Source: an uncultured Draconibacterium sp. (GTDB lineage: Bacteria; Bacteroidota; Bacteroidia; Bacteroidales; Prolixibacteraceae). From it: a stretch of 64,000 bases of DNA. The notes beneath the pieces were generated by a model that searched no databases, had not been told where the DNA came from, and was given only the letters and a program-made list of their open reading frames with translations. The stretch lies in NCBI RefSeq assembly GCF_963677575.1, contig NZ_OY782038.1, positions 3,909,501 to 3,973,500 on the forward strand, written 5' to 3'. A program made the position numbers and the translations under genes. Every line of letters begins with the position of its first letter. Positions within the stretch are counted from its first letter, which is position 1. Below, in pieces: positions 33,150-42,466 of the stretch.

Positions 33150-34739
33150 TTATCCTTTACGTTTGATTTTTAATTTCTGCCCAATATACAATCCACGGTC
33201 ATTTTTCAGCTCATTCAAACGCATAATTTCATCGGCTGAAATTCCTGCATATTTTTGAGCAATGTCCCATAAGGTATCGCCTTTGCGCACGGTGTAATAT
33301 TCGAAATTCGGATCAAGTGGTTTTGAAGTACGCGTTGTTGTTGGTGCTGATGTTTTTCCGATTGATGCCTGTTTCTGAGCAAAACTCATAGTGGTAACCT
33401 GCTCATACTTTTCCTTGTCTTTTTCAGGAACATAAACTGCCAGTTTTTGGCCAACACGAATCATATCTCTGCGGATGTTGTTCCAGTAACGTAAATCAGA
33501 AGCGCGTACATGAAACCATGAAGAGATAAATCCAACGTTGTCGCCCGCCTTGACAGTGTAAACAACTTTGGCTTTTCCCTTAATATCAACGGGAGTAAAA
33601 TAGCTGCTATTGCTGGTTGTCGGATCCATTAAAGTATTGTTCGGGAAGTATTTCTCTCGCTCGTAGGCAAAAACTGCTGTATCCTGATCTACAAAATCAA
33701 GAATTACATCGTTTGGTAAAACCAATGGATATGGTTTGCTTGCTTTTGCCGGAATAACATCGCGGCGATACATGGGATTAAGTGCACGTAATTGTTCCTT
33801 TTCGATGTGGAGTTTTGCACTTACCTGATCAAAATGCAGGTAGTCGTTCACCATCACGGTGTCGACAGATAGCTCAATCTCCGGGTATTGTGGAACAAGG
33901 TTGTGCTCTTTATAATATTCGAAGGTGTAAGTTGCCGCAATGAATGCCGGTACATAACCTCTGGTTTCGCGTGGTAAACGATAGTAGATTTCCCAATAAT
34001 TTCTTTTTCCTCCCGATCGGCGAATTGCCCGGTTTACATTTCCGGGGCCACAATTGTAGGCTGCAATGGCTAAATGCCAGTTGCCGTATATATCGTGCAA
34101 TTTTGTAAGATATCGTGCAGCAGCATCGGTTGCTTTTATCGGGTCGCGGCGCTCGTCAACAAACGAAGTAATCTCCAGTTTCATGTTGCGGGCAGTGCCG
34201 TACATAAATTGCCACAAACCATTTGCGCCAACTCGTGAGCGTGCCGTTGGGTTTAGTGCCGACTCGATTATTGCCAGGTATTTTATTTCCAGCGGCATGT
34301 CGTATTTATCCAGTGTTTCCTCAAAAATAGGGAAGTAGTAAGCTGATAATCCCAACATCACTTCAACCAGGTCGCGACGCTTTTCGGTGTACATTTTTAT
34401 GTAGTTCTTAACTACGTTGTTGTACGAGAGATCAACAACCTGTTCAATCTCTTTTAGTCGGTTGATATAAACTGAATCGGGCAGGTTCTTTGGGAAATTA
34501 AGTGTTGTAACTTCCGAATTATCAAAGTTAAAACGGTTTTGAATATCCCACGTGCTCATCATACTATCCATCTTCTCAGAAAAGACGGTATTCAGCATGT
34601 CGTCAACATCCAATTCATTAAAGCCGACAGTATCAGCTTCAAGTTTTAAGTCGTCTAATGTAAGTGTCGTGTCAACTTCCTGCGCAAGCGCATTTGTAAA
34701 AAATAAAATCGAAAATATATAAATAATGATGTGTTTCAT
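33150..34739 (-). CDS. Membrane-bound lytic murein transglycosylase D-like protein with two LysM domains
   Basis: A 529-residue periplasmic enzyme with a signal peptide (residues 1-19, ending ALAQ). The SLT domain (about 125-290) has the catalytic Glu in LAIIESALNPTARS, then GANGLWQFM and AAYNCGPGNVNRAI. Two LysM domains follow, at about 395-440 (VYTVKAGDNVGFIS) and about 480-525 (YYTVRKGDTLWDIA), which bind peptidoglycan. It cleaves glycan strands to 1,6-anhydro-muropeptides during wall remodelling. It ends the parA-parB-DUF5683 run, an order seen in many Bacteroidota, tying wall turnover to chromosome segregation genes. Confidence 0.92.
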   Translation of the reverse strand: MKHIIIYIFSILFFTNALAQEVDTTLTLDDLKLEADTVGFNELDVDDMLNTVFSEKMDSMMSTWDIQNRFNFDNSEVTTLNFPKNLPDSVYINRLKEIEQVVDLSYNNVVKNYIKMYTEKRRDLVEVMLGLSAYYFPIFEETLDKYDMPLEIKYLAIIESALNPTARSRVGANGLWQFMYGTARNMKLEITSFVDERRDPIKATDAAARYLTKLHDIYGNWHLAIAAYNCGPGNVNRAIRRSGGKRNYWEIYYRLPRETRGYVPAFIAATYTFEYYKEHNLVPQYPEIELSVDTVMVNDYLHFDQVSAKLHIEKEQLRALNPMYRRDVIPAKASKPYPLVLPNDVILDFVDQDTAVFAYEREKYFPNNTLMDPTTSNSSYFTPVDIKGKAKVVYTVKAGDNVGFISSWFHVRASDLRYWNNIRRDMIRVGQKLAVYVPEKDKEKYEQVTTMSFAQKQASIGKTSAPTTTRTSKPLDPNFEYYTVRKGDTLWDIAQKYAGISADEIMRLNELKNDRGLYIGQKLKIKRKG

Positions 34740-34740
34740 C

Positions 34741-35382
34741 TTAAAATGTAAAAGTACAACTTACACCATAAACGTATTGGAAATTCTTGTATTGCATTGT
34801 AGGCTGCCAGTTAAATGTTAAGTCTTCACTAATATCAAAATCGTACAGGTGTGCATCAACACTGGCATCGATGATGTTCAGTCCGTAAAATCCAACGATA
34901 CTGATGATTAGCAGGTCGCGATTACGCCGGTAGTAACTTCGTTGTTTGTCGAGCCCGGTTTTAAAATTGTTGAAATCGGTTGGGTTGTCCAAGTCATAAT
35001 ATTGTGCAGCTTCAAGATCTTCGTACGAGCGGGTTTCATCATTTCCATCGGTTAGATCGCTGTATGCCTGGCGCATAATTTTGTAGTTATCGTTGTTCCA
35101 GTGAATAAAATAACCGATTGTTCCGAAACCAGCATAGATCAATGGGATTTTCCAGTATTTTTTGTTGTACGCCTGGCCAAGTCCGGGTAGAAAAGTAGAA
35201 TAGAGGGTGGCTTTTTTGGGCGAATGCTCAACCTTTGTTGGTACTTCATTTGCCTTTGCAATAAAAGCAGAATCCTGTGCAGTTGTTTGTGCCAGCAAAT
35301 TAATGCTGAAAAACAATGGCAGGCTAAAAAGTAATATTTTAGAAAAAAAAACGCGTTTAATCACACTAATAATTTTGCGCAA
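34741..35382 (-). CDS. DUF5683 domain protein
   Basis: A 213-residue protein with a signal peptide or anchor (hydrophobic stretch about 14-31 ending LLAQ). It has the family core: PKKATLYSTFLPGLGQAYNKKYWKIPLIYAGF..., two membrane-associated helices and a beta-rich end. DUF5683 proteins are found in Bacteroidota, usually between parB and an mltD-like gene; their function is unknown. It is separated from the transglycosylase gene by one base. Confidence 0.85.
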   Translation of the reverse strand: MRKIISVIKRVFFSKILLFSLPLFFSINLLAQTTAQDSAFIAKANEVPTKVEHSPKKATLYSTFLPGLGQAYNKKYWKIPLIYAGFGTIGYFIHWNNDNYKIMRQAYSDLTDGNDETRSYEDLEAAQYYDLDNPTDFNNFKTGLDKQRSYYRRNRDLLIISIVGFYGLNIIDASVDAHLYDFDISEDLTFNWQPTMQYKNFQYVYGVSCTFTF

Positions 35383-35422
35383 AAATAGAAAATACCCTTA
35401 GTAATTGTGTGATCCTTAAGGT

Positions 35423-36289
35423 TTATTTTTGATTTTCAATTATTTTAACAATTCTTTCCAGGTCGGCTTCCGATTTAAAAGGAATGGTAATTTTTCCTTT
35501 TCCTTTCTCGTTCATCGAGAAGTCGATACGCCGGCTAAAAATTTTATCGAGCTGTGTTTTAACAATCTTAAACTCGTTCGGGAACTTAGGTTTTTTCGTA
35601 TCACTAATCTTTTCTTCAGTTGAATTTAAATCGCGAACAACTTCTTCAACTTTCCGAACCGAAAGCCCGTGTTTTATAATCTGCTCGAAGATCATGATCT
35701 GCGTATCGGCATCATCGATATTAATGATGGCACGCGCATGACCCATCGAAATTTCTTTGTCGATCAGTCCTTTTTGAACAATGGCCGGAAGTTTTAACAG
35801 ACGCAGGTAGTTGGCAATAGTGGAGCGTTTTTTACCCACACGTCCACTCAGTTCTTCCTGTGTGTATTCCAACTCATCCATCAGGCGTTGGTAGCTTAGT
35901 GCAATTTCAATGGAATCAAGGTCTTCGCGCTGAATGTTTTCCACCAGCGCCATTTCCAACATCCCATCATCTTTGGCCTTGCGTACGTAGGCCGGTATTT
36001 TATTTAATCCTGCCAGTTGCGATGCTCTGAAACGACGCTCTCCGGCAATGATCTGGTATTTATTGTCGCTAACTTTTCGTAAGGTAATCGGCTGAATCAA
36101 CCCAATTTCTTTGATAGAAGCTGAAAGTTCCTGCAGTGCCTCTTCATCAAATTTCGAGCGGGGTTGAAAAGGATTTGCTTCAATCTTGCTTAATTCAATT
36201 TCATCCAGTCCGGCGCCTTGCTGCATTTTTTCAGCATCGTCGATAAGTGCGCCTAATCCTCTTCCAAGTGCATTCCTTTTTGCCATCAT
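35423..36289 (-). CDS. parB: Chromosome partitioning protein ParB
   Basis: A 288-residue protein. The N-terminal CTPase/ParB domain has GRGLGALI, LSKIEANPFQPR, IQPITLR and the box II motif AGERRFRASQLAGL; the helix-turn-helix follows (ELSGRVGKKRSTIANYLRLL), and the C-terminal dimerisation domain ends at IVKIIENQK. It binds parS sites and spreads along the origin region. It lies 16 bases after parA. No perfect parS palindrome was found in the window. Confidence 0.96.
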   Translation of the reverse strand: MMAKRNALGRGLGALIDDAEKMQQGAGLDEIELSKIEANPFQPRSKFDEEALQELSASIKEIGLIQPITLRKVSDNKYQIIAGERRFRASQLAGLNKIPAYVRKAKDDGMLEMALVENIQREDLDSIEIALSYQRLMDELEYTQEELSGRVGKKRSTIANYLRLLKLPAIVQKGLIDKEISMGHARAIINIDDADTQIMIFEQIIKHGLSVRKVEEVVRDLNSTEEKISDTKKPKFPNEFKIVKTQLDKIFSRRIDFSMNEKGKGKITIPFKSEADLERIVKIIENQK

Positions 36290-36305
36290 ACTTACTTAAG
36301 AGTGT

Positions 36306-37106
36306 TTAATTTATTACAACATTGTCTTTCGACATTTTAGTCATGGCATTGCGCTGTAAAATTTCGCGCGCCAGGTTCATGTGGTTAATTGCTCCTTTCG
36401 AGCTTGCATCGTAAAGTACTACGGGTTTTCCGTAACTTGGTGCTTCACTTAATTTTACGTTACGCTGAATTACGGTGTCGAAAACCATTTCCTGGAAGTG
36501 GTGTTTTACTTCTTCCAAAACCTGGTTCGACAAGTTCAAACGACCGTCGTACATGGTGAGCAGGAAACCTTCAATTTCCAGTTCCGGGTTCAGTCGGTTC
36601 TGAATAATCTTAATTGTATTCAGCAGTTTCCCAAGTCCTTCCAATGCAAAATATTCGCACTGAACAGGAATAATTACAGAATCAGACGCAGTAAGGGCAT
36701 TTACCGTAATCAATCCCAACGATGGAGAACAGTCGATAAAAATAAAATCGTACTTGTCTTTGAGCGATTCCAATGCTGATTTTAGCACTTTTTCGCGGTT
36801 AGGCAAGTTTAGCATTTCAATTTCAGCACCAACCAAATCAATGTGAGAAGGAATCAAATCGAGGTTGTCAATTCCGGTGTGTAAAACAGCTTTGTCGGCT
36901 TCCACCTCATTTACAATACATTCGTAAATGCTCGATTGCACATTTCTCAGGTCAAATCCCAATCCCGATGTGGCATTGGCCTGCGGATCGGCATCAATTA
37001 TCAGGACTTTTTGTTCAAGTACTGCCAGACTTGCAGCCAGATTAATTGTTGTGGTTGTTTTACCAACTCCTCCCTTCTGGTTTGCTAACGAAATTATTTT
37101 TCCCAT
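36306..37106 (-). CDS. parA: Chromosome partitioning ATPase ParA
   Basis: A 266-residue ParA/Soj-type ATPase. It has the deviant Walker A KGGVGKTTTTINLAA, the Walker A' IDADPQANAT, and the Walker B DFIFIDCSPSLGLIT. It moves ParB-bound origins by DNA-bound ATPase gradients. It is the first gene of parA-parB-DUF5683-mltD. The short length (no N-terminal HTH) is typical of chromosomal ParA. Confidence 0.96.
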   Translation of the reverse strand: MGKIISLANQKGGVGKTTTTINLAASLAVLEQKVLIIDADPQANATSGLGFDLRNVQSSIYECIVNEVEADKAVLHTGIDNLDLIPSHIDLVGAEIEMLNLPNREKVLKSALESLKDKYDFIFIDCSPSLGLITVNALTASDSVIIPVQCEYFALEGLGKLLNTIKIIQNRLNPELEIEGFLLTMYDGRLNLSNQVLEEVKHHFQEMVFDTVIQRNVKLSEAPSYGKPVVLYDASSKGAINHMNLAREILQRNAMTKMSKDNVVIN

Positions 37107-37230
37107 TTATAGCGTCTTTTTTTATTCTTGAGCGGTTTCAAAGTTAACAATTTACAGATAACCAAAGTGAAATTTTAGGGGCGGGCCGGGGGATAATTTG
37201 GTAAGCGCTTGGATTTGAACAGAAAAGCGC

Positions 37231-38226
37231 TTAAATTTTTTGAGATCTCATCTCTTTTTTCAGCTGTATTTGATCAACCGGAACTACTCCTATTTTCTCG
37301 CAAACTAATCCGCCTGCCAGGTTCGACATCAGTGCCATTATTTTTGGTGGAAGTCCTGCTGCCATTGCTAAGCTGGCTACTCCGATTACCGTGTCGCCGG
37401 CTCCCGAAACATCAGCAATATCGCGAATTGCAACCGGATAATATTGCTCATCAAGGCCGTTATTGATAAATACTCCCAGTTCTGAAAGTGTTATTAATAT
37501 CAGCTCTAGTTGTTGCTCAGTTTTAAAGGTTTCAGCTACTTTTTTTAGGCTTTCCAGGTCGCCTTTCAAAAGAGGGGATCTGGTGCCGTCAACAAATTCT
37601 TTAAAATTGGGCTTAAAGAGCGATACATTTTTATAATTTCTAAAGTTTCGTTTCTTCGGATCAACAGTAGTCAGGATACCTTTATCATGTGCCAGTTCGT
37701 TAATGGTATTAAACAAATTTGGAGTAATCACTCCTTTGTCATAATCAACAAAAACGATCACGTCAACCGGATTGGTTTCGATCTCTTTTGTTATGGCTTT
37801 GATCAATTTGCTTTCCATTTCGTTTGAAATGTAATCAACTGATTCTTCGTCAATTCTAACGATTTGTTTTCCTGAACTAATGACCCGGTTTTTCACCGTT
37901 GTATTTCGTGAAGGATCGATAAAAATCCCTTGGGCAGAAACGTCACGTTTTTCTAAAAGATTTAGAAATTCTTTACCATTATCATCGTTGCCAACCACTG
38001 TAAAAAGTATTGGAGTAGCTCCTAATTCCTGAATATTTCGTGATACGTTTGCCGCACCGCCAAGACGGTTTTCGCGGGTTTTTACGGATACAATGGGAAC
38101 TGGAGCCTCAGGTGATAAGCGATCAACTTTGCCCCAAAGATAAGCATCTACCATTGCGTCGCCAATTACGATGGCACGTATTTCTGAAAATCGGTTGAAT
38201 ATTTCGTTTACTTCTGTTTTGTTCAC
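37231..38226 (-). CDS. rfaE1: PfkB-family kinase, probable D-glycero-beta-D-manno-heptose-7-phosphate kinase
   Basis: A 331-residue ribokinase-fold enzyme corresponding to the N-terminal kinase half of HldE/RfaE. Motifs are GDAMVDAYLWGKVDRLSPEAP, the sugar-binding RLGGAANVSRNI, VDPKKRNF, and the C-terminal anion hole DVSGAGDTVIG with the catalytic Asp. The SPEAP-VP and GGAANV motifs are typical of the heptose kinases that make ADP-heptose for lipopolysaccharide core. The nucleotidyltransferase half is absent, so a separate rfaE2 gene is expected elsewhere. Confidence 0.82.
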   Translation of the reverse strand: MNKTEVNEIFNRFSEIRAIVIGDAMVDAYLWGKVDRLSPEAPVPIVSVKTRENRLGGAANVSRNIQELGATPILFTVVGNDDNGKEFLNLLEKRDVSAQGIFIDPSRNTTVKNRVISSGKQIVRIDEESVDYISNEMESKLIKAITKEIETNPVDVIVFVDYDKGVITPNLFNTINELAHDKGILTTVDPKKRNFRNYKNVSLFKPNFKEFVDGTRSPLLKGDLESLKKVAETFKTEQQLELILITLSELGVFINNGLDEQYYPVAIRDIADVSGAGDTVIGVASLAMAAGLPPKIMALMSNLAGGLVCEKIGVVPVDQIQLKKEMRSQKI

Positions 38227-38318
38227 AACAACGGTGTTATGGCCACAAAACTAAGAAAAACAGTGGTAGAAAAATGCCAAAACGCAAAACTTGTTATTCT
38301 TTTGAAGACAATTTACTA

Positions 38319-40790
38319 TTATGCCGGATCTACATCGATATTAAAAACGCAACTGCTGTTAGAAGGAAGATGTCTAACTGCTTTAACTGCAGCGGTGATT
38401 TCTTTTTTTACCAGATCGAGGTTGAGTTTACGATCGATCTTTATCCAGATTTCCTTGTGGTGCCATAGTTGAATACGACTTATCAGCGGATATTCCGGCC
38501 CCATAACAACCAACTGTTTGTGTTTTTTCAGTTGTTGTGCCAGTTGGTTGGCAGCACGATCAACGGTTTGAACATTTTTGTGTTTTACCACAATTTTTAC
38601 CAATCTGTAAAAGGGTGGATATTTAAACAGCTGACGTTCTTCAAACTGCTCTTTTAGTGTGGCCTGATAGTTTTGCTCGCGAATCAATTCAATAAGCGGA
38701 TGGTCGGGCTGCGAGGTTTGAATAACCACTTTCCCTTGTTTGTGCTTTCGTCCGGCGCGGCCTGCTACCTGCGAAATAAGCTGATAAGCACGCTCGTGTG
38801 CCCTGAAATCGGGGAAGTTGATCAGGTTGTCGGCATTTAAAATTCCCACAACACTAACGTGTTCAAAGTCCAATCCTTTGGTTACCATTTGTGTTCCGAT
38901 CAGAATATTTGTTTTTCGGTCCTCGAGGTTTTTAACGATTTTGGCAAAGGCATTTTTCGATTGTGTAGTATCCAAATCCATTCGGGCAATTCGTGCATTC
39001 CGAAATAAGGATTTCAATTCATCCTCAATTTTTTCAGTTCCGTAACCCCGTGTTTTCAATTCGGGCGAACCACAGTTGTCGCATTTATCGGGAAGCTGGT
39101 AACTAAAACCACAGTAGTGGCAACTTAATCGCCTCTTGTATTTGTGATAAGTTAGACTAACATCACAATTGCGGCATTTAGGAATATCGCCACAGGTAAA
39201 ACATTCAACGTAAGGCGAATAACCACGCCGGTTTTGAAACAGGATGATCTGCTCGTTTTTTTCCAGCGCCGTTTCCATCATTTCAAAAAGCTCGGGCGTT
39301 AAAAACGAACGCATTTGTTTGCGTTTGTAGGCGCGTTTTATGTCGGCTACAACAATTTCGGGAAGCTCCATTTCCGAGTGGCGTTTCATCAAATTTACCA
39401 GCCCGTATTTGTTTTTTAACGCATTATAATACGATTCGAACGAAGGCGTTGCTGAACCTAAAAGTACTTTTGCATCGTTCTGGTAGCCCAAAACTACAGC
39501 CATATCGCGGGCGTTGTAGCGTGGTGCCGGATCGAATTGTTTAAACGAATTTTCATGCTCTTCGTCAACAATTACTATTCCCAGTTTTGAGAACGGTAAA
39601 AACACGGCCGAACGTGCACCTAAAACCACTTGATAACCTTTTGAAGGATCGTCGTTAAATTGGAGCACTTTCTCCCAAATCTCAACCCTCTCCTGGCTGT
39701 TCAGTTTCGAGTGGTAAATGCCTACTTTATTGCCAAAAACGTTTTTTAGTCGTTTTACAATTTGTGTGGTAAGCGCTATCTCAGGAACGAGGTACAAAGC
39801 CTGTTTCCCGGTTTTAATAATCTCATCGATAAGATGAATGTAAATCTCCGTTTTTCCGCTGGCCGTAATTCCATGAATCAGCGTAACCTGTTGCGTTTCG
39901 AAAGTGGTTTTAATCTCCTCATAAGCTTTTGCCTGGTGTTTGTTCAGCAGATTGATGCTTACTTGCCCGATCTTTTCCTCCTCCAGCCTCGACACCTGTT
40001 TTTGATGTTCAGCAAGAATTTTCTTTTTTACTAACTCCTTTACAAGATTAGGCGAAAAAGCATTGCCGGTGAGCAACTCTTTTTTCGAAATCTCACTGAT
40101 CTGCTCATCAGAAAAAGCATTGGTAATCGTGCAAAAATGAAAAAGCAGGTCCAGTTGTTTTTTAGCGCGCGTTAATGAATCGGCCTTTTCCTGAAGTACT
40201 TTTTCGCTTGTAATACTGCTGTGCAGTTTTATAAAAGTTTCTGTTTTGGGTTTGTATTTACTACTGATCTTTTCTTCTGCATAAACAACTTTTTTATCTA
40301 TCAGCGAGCGCAGTGCCTGGTACGAAAATTCTGTCCCCAGTTTATGCTCAATATCCGAAAGTTGCGAAACTTCTTCCTGTAGTTGCCGGATGATTATTTC
40401 TTCTTTTGGGCTCAGATTCACCGGCTCGTCAACACCGGTTAAGAAAAGTTTCGATTTGCTTTCAAGCTTTAACCCGGTTGGCAGAGCTGCCCGAAATACG
40501 TCGCCCAGCGTGCAACAATAATACTGCGCCAGCCATTGCCACAACTTAAAATTTACCGGTAAAATTATGGGATGTTTATCAAGGATTTCCTGAACTTCCT
40601 TAATCTCCATGTCATCCGGCTTTTTATCCGAAAGCGATATGACCAGAGCCGCATACAATTTCTTTTTGCCAAACTGCACAATTATCCGTTTCCCCGGAGC
40701 AATTTCATTCTCCAGCAATGCAGGTACTTTGTAGGTAAAGCTATCGTGCAACGACAGTGGTAATATAACTTGTGCAAAAAGTTCAGGCAT
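38319..40790 (-). CDS. priA: Primosomal protein N' (replication restart helicase)
   Basis: An 823-residue superfamily 2 helicase. The N-terminal DNA-binding domain (about 1-105) is followed by the helicase core with Walker A GITASGKTEIYIH and the DEEH box IVDEEHENSF. The zinc-binding module has CFTCGDIPKCRNCDVSL and CHYCGF, CDNCGS, the eight-cysteine pattern of PriA. Motifs V and VI are in GTQMVTKGLDFEHV and QVAGRAGR. It restarts collapsed forks by loading the replicative helicase. The length is somewhat above E. coli (732). Confidence 0.96.
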   Translation of the reverse strand: MPELFAQVILPLSLHDSFTYKVPALLENEIAPGKRIIVQFGKKKLYAALVISLSDKKPDDMEIKEVQEILDKHPIILPVNFKLWQWLAQYYCCTLGDVFRAALPTGLKLESKSKLFLTGVDEPVNLSPKEEIIIRQLQEEVSQLSDIEHKLGTEFSYQALRSLIDKKVVYAEEKISSKYKPKTETFIKLHSSITSEKVLQEKADSLTRAKKQLDLLFHFCTITNAFSDEQISEISKKELLTGNAFSPNLVKELVKKKILAEHQKQVSRLEEEKIGQVSINLLNKHQAKAYEEIKTTFETQQVTLIHGITASGKTEIYIHLIDEIIKTGKQALYLVPEIALTTQIVKRLKNVFGNKVGIYHSKLNSQERVEIWEKVLQFNDDPSKGYQVVLGARSAVFLPFSKLGIVIVDEEHENSFKQFDPAPRYNARDMAVVLGYQNDAKVLLGSATPSFESYYNALKNKYGLVNLMKRHSEMELPEIVVADIKRAYKRKQMRSFLTPELFEMMETALEKNEQIILFQNRRGYSPYVECFTCGDIPKCRNCDVSLTYHKYKRRLSCHYCGFSYQLPDKCDNCGSPELKTRGYGTEKIEDELKSLFRNARIARMDLDTTQSKNAFAKIVKNLEDRKTNILIGTQMVTKGLDFEHVSVVGILNADNLINFPDFRAHERAYQLISQVAGRAGRKHKQGKVVIQTSQPDHPLIELIREQNYQATLKEQFEERQLFKYPPFYRLVKIVVKHKNVQTVDRAANQLAQQLKKHKQLVVMGPEYPLISRIQLWHHKEIWIKIDRKLNLDLVKKEITAAVKAVRHLPSNSSCVFNIDVDPA

Positions 40791-40846
40791 AAAAAATAAA
40801 ATGCTTGCCTAAAAGTACTGTAAATTATGAAAAGCGCTTAAAAATC

Positions 40847-41710
40847 TTAACCGAAGTTGGAGTGTACCCATTCTTTTACGTCTTCCATTAGCCAGTTGGG
40901 AGTTGATGTAGCCCCGCAAATACCAACCGACTTAACGCCGTCAAACCATTCCTTCTTAATTTCGTCGAGATTTGAAATGAAATACGAATCGTCGTTTACT
41001 TCTTTGCAAATGGTGTAAAGGTATTGGCCATTTGAGCTTTTCCGACCGGCAACAAACAAAATCATATCAAAACGTTCAGCAAATTTTTTCAGGTTTGGAA
41101 CGCGGTTCGATACCTGTCGGCAAATTGTATCTTTTATTTCAACCGGAACACCAGGAGCGGTGGTTTCTTGTACTTTCCTTGCAATCTCGTGGAAGTCTTC
41201 AATTCGCTTGGTGGTTTGTGAGTACAGCGAAACCGGACGGCTTTTGTCGATCTTATCCACATCGGCAATGCTTTCAATAATAATTGCATTATGGTTGGTT
41301 TGCCCGTTCAGGCCTTCAATCTCGGCGTGTCCTTTTTTACCGTAAATAACCACTTGACCTTCGATCTGCGAATGTTTGGAATACGAACTTTTTACTTTCT
41401 CCTGCAGTGTTAATACCACCGGACAAGTTGCATCAATCAGTTCAACATTGTTGGCTTTTGCATATTCGTAAGTCTCCGGCGGTTCGCCATGCGCACGGAT
41501 TAATACTTTACAATTGCTGAGGGTAAAAAACTCCTCCTTGGAAATAGATTTCAATCCCATTTTCTCGAGGCGTTCTACTTCCATTCCGTTGTGAACGATA
41601 TCGCCCAAACAATACAATTGGTTCGTCTCCTTCAACTCATCCTCCGCTGCTTTGATCGCGTTGATCACACCAAAACAAAATCCCGATCTTCTATCTATCT
41701 CAACAATCAT
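40847..41710 (-). CDS. ispH: 4-hydroxy-3-methylbut-2-enyl diphosphate reductase
   Basis: A 287-residue Fe-S enzyme, the last step of the non-mevalonate isoprenoid pathway, forming IPP and DMAPP. The three cluster ligands are Cys12 (RSGFCFGV), Cys96 (DATCPVV) and Cys197 (KDTICRQVSNR); the substrate-binding His and Glu are in IRAHGEPP and YGKKGHAE. Its ATG overlaps the cmk stop by four bases (ATGA), so the two are co-translated. Confidence 0.96.
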   Translation of the reverse strand: MIVEIDRRSGFCFGVINAIKAAEDELKETNQLYCLGDIVHNGMEVERLEKMGLKSISKEEFFTLSNCKVLIRAHGEPPETYEYAKANNVELIDATCPVVLTLQEKVKSSYSKHSQIEGQVVIYGKKGHAEIEGLNGQTNHNAIIIESIADVDKIDKSRPVSLYSQTTKRIEDFHEIARKVQETTAPGVPVEIKDTICRQVSNRVPNLKKFAERFDMILFVAGRKSSNGQYLYTICKEVNDDSYFISNLDEIKKEWFDGVKSVGICGATSTPNWLMEDVKEWVHSNFG

Positions 41711-42405
41711 TTTTCTTCAGTAATTTCTTTTACTTTGTTAACGGCCCAGTCCAGTTGTTGTTCGCGCGTTAGTTCACTATTATCAAGAATAAGTGCGTCG
41801 TCGGCCTGTTTTAAGGGACTTACGGCGCGTGTTGAATCGATTTTATCGCGCCCCTCAACATTGGCCAGAATTTCTTCAAAGTTTACTTTGTCGCCTTTTT
41901 CAGTAAGTTCGAGGTAGCGACGCTGTGCACGAATTTCGGGCGAAGCTGTCATAAATATTTTCAGTTCGGCATTGGGGAAAACCACTGTACCAATATCGCG
42001 ACCATCCATAACAATACCTTTGTTTTTGCCGTTTTCACGTTGCTGGTGCACCATTTCGTGGCGTACTTCGGCAATGGTACTTATGGGGCTTACATTCTCC
42101 GAAACTTCCAACTGGCGGATCTCATCTTCCACATTTTCGCCATTCAGGAAAGTGGTGTTTTTCCCGGCTTCTTCATCCCATTTAAACGTGATTTTTATGT
42201 CTTTCAATCCGTTAATAACCTTTTGCGTGTCTGGAACTTTATTCTCGATCCACCCGTTGCGCAGGGCAACCAAGGTTACCACACGGTACATGGCGCCGGT
42301 ATCGATATAAACGTAACCCAGCCGTTGTGCAAGCGACTTGGCCATGGTGCTTTTGCCACAAGACGAGTGGCCATCGATGGCGATGATAATCTTTTTGTCG
42401 TTCAT
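41707..42405 (-). CDS. cmk: Cytidylate kinase
   Basis: A 232-residue NMP kinase. It has the P-loop IDGHSSCGKSTMAKSLA, YIDTGAMYR, the CMP-specific DGRDIGTVVFPNAELKIF, and RRYLELTEKG in the lid region. It phosphorylates CMP and dCMP. The gene overlaps ispH by four bases, a pairing seen in other genomes. Confidence 0.95.
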   Translation of the reverse strand: MNDKKIIIAIDGHSSCGKSTMAKSLAQRLGYVYIDTGAMYRVVTLVALRNGWIENKVPDTQKVINGLKDIKITFKWDEEAGKNTTFLNGENVEDEIRQLEVSENVSPISTIAEVRHEMVHQQRENGKNKGIVMDGRDIGTVVFPNAELKIFMTASPEIRAQRRYLELTEKGDKVNFEEILANVEGRDKIDSTRAVSPLKQADDALILDNSELTREQQLDWAVNKVKEITEEK

Positions 42406-42466
42406 GTTTCTTTAGGAATTTGATGCAAAGATGGGGAAATTTTAATTAAGATTCAATTGTCTGTTT

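Noticed and set aside
37203..37232. Repeated AAGCGCTT palindromes near the PfkB gene end, and again at 40832-40839.
   Set aside because: Eight-base palindromes recur by chance; spacing and context differ, and no function is suggested.
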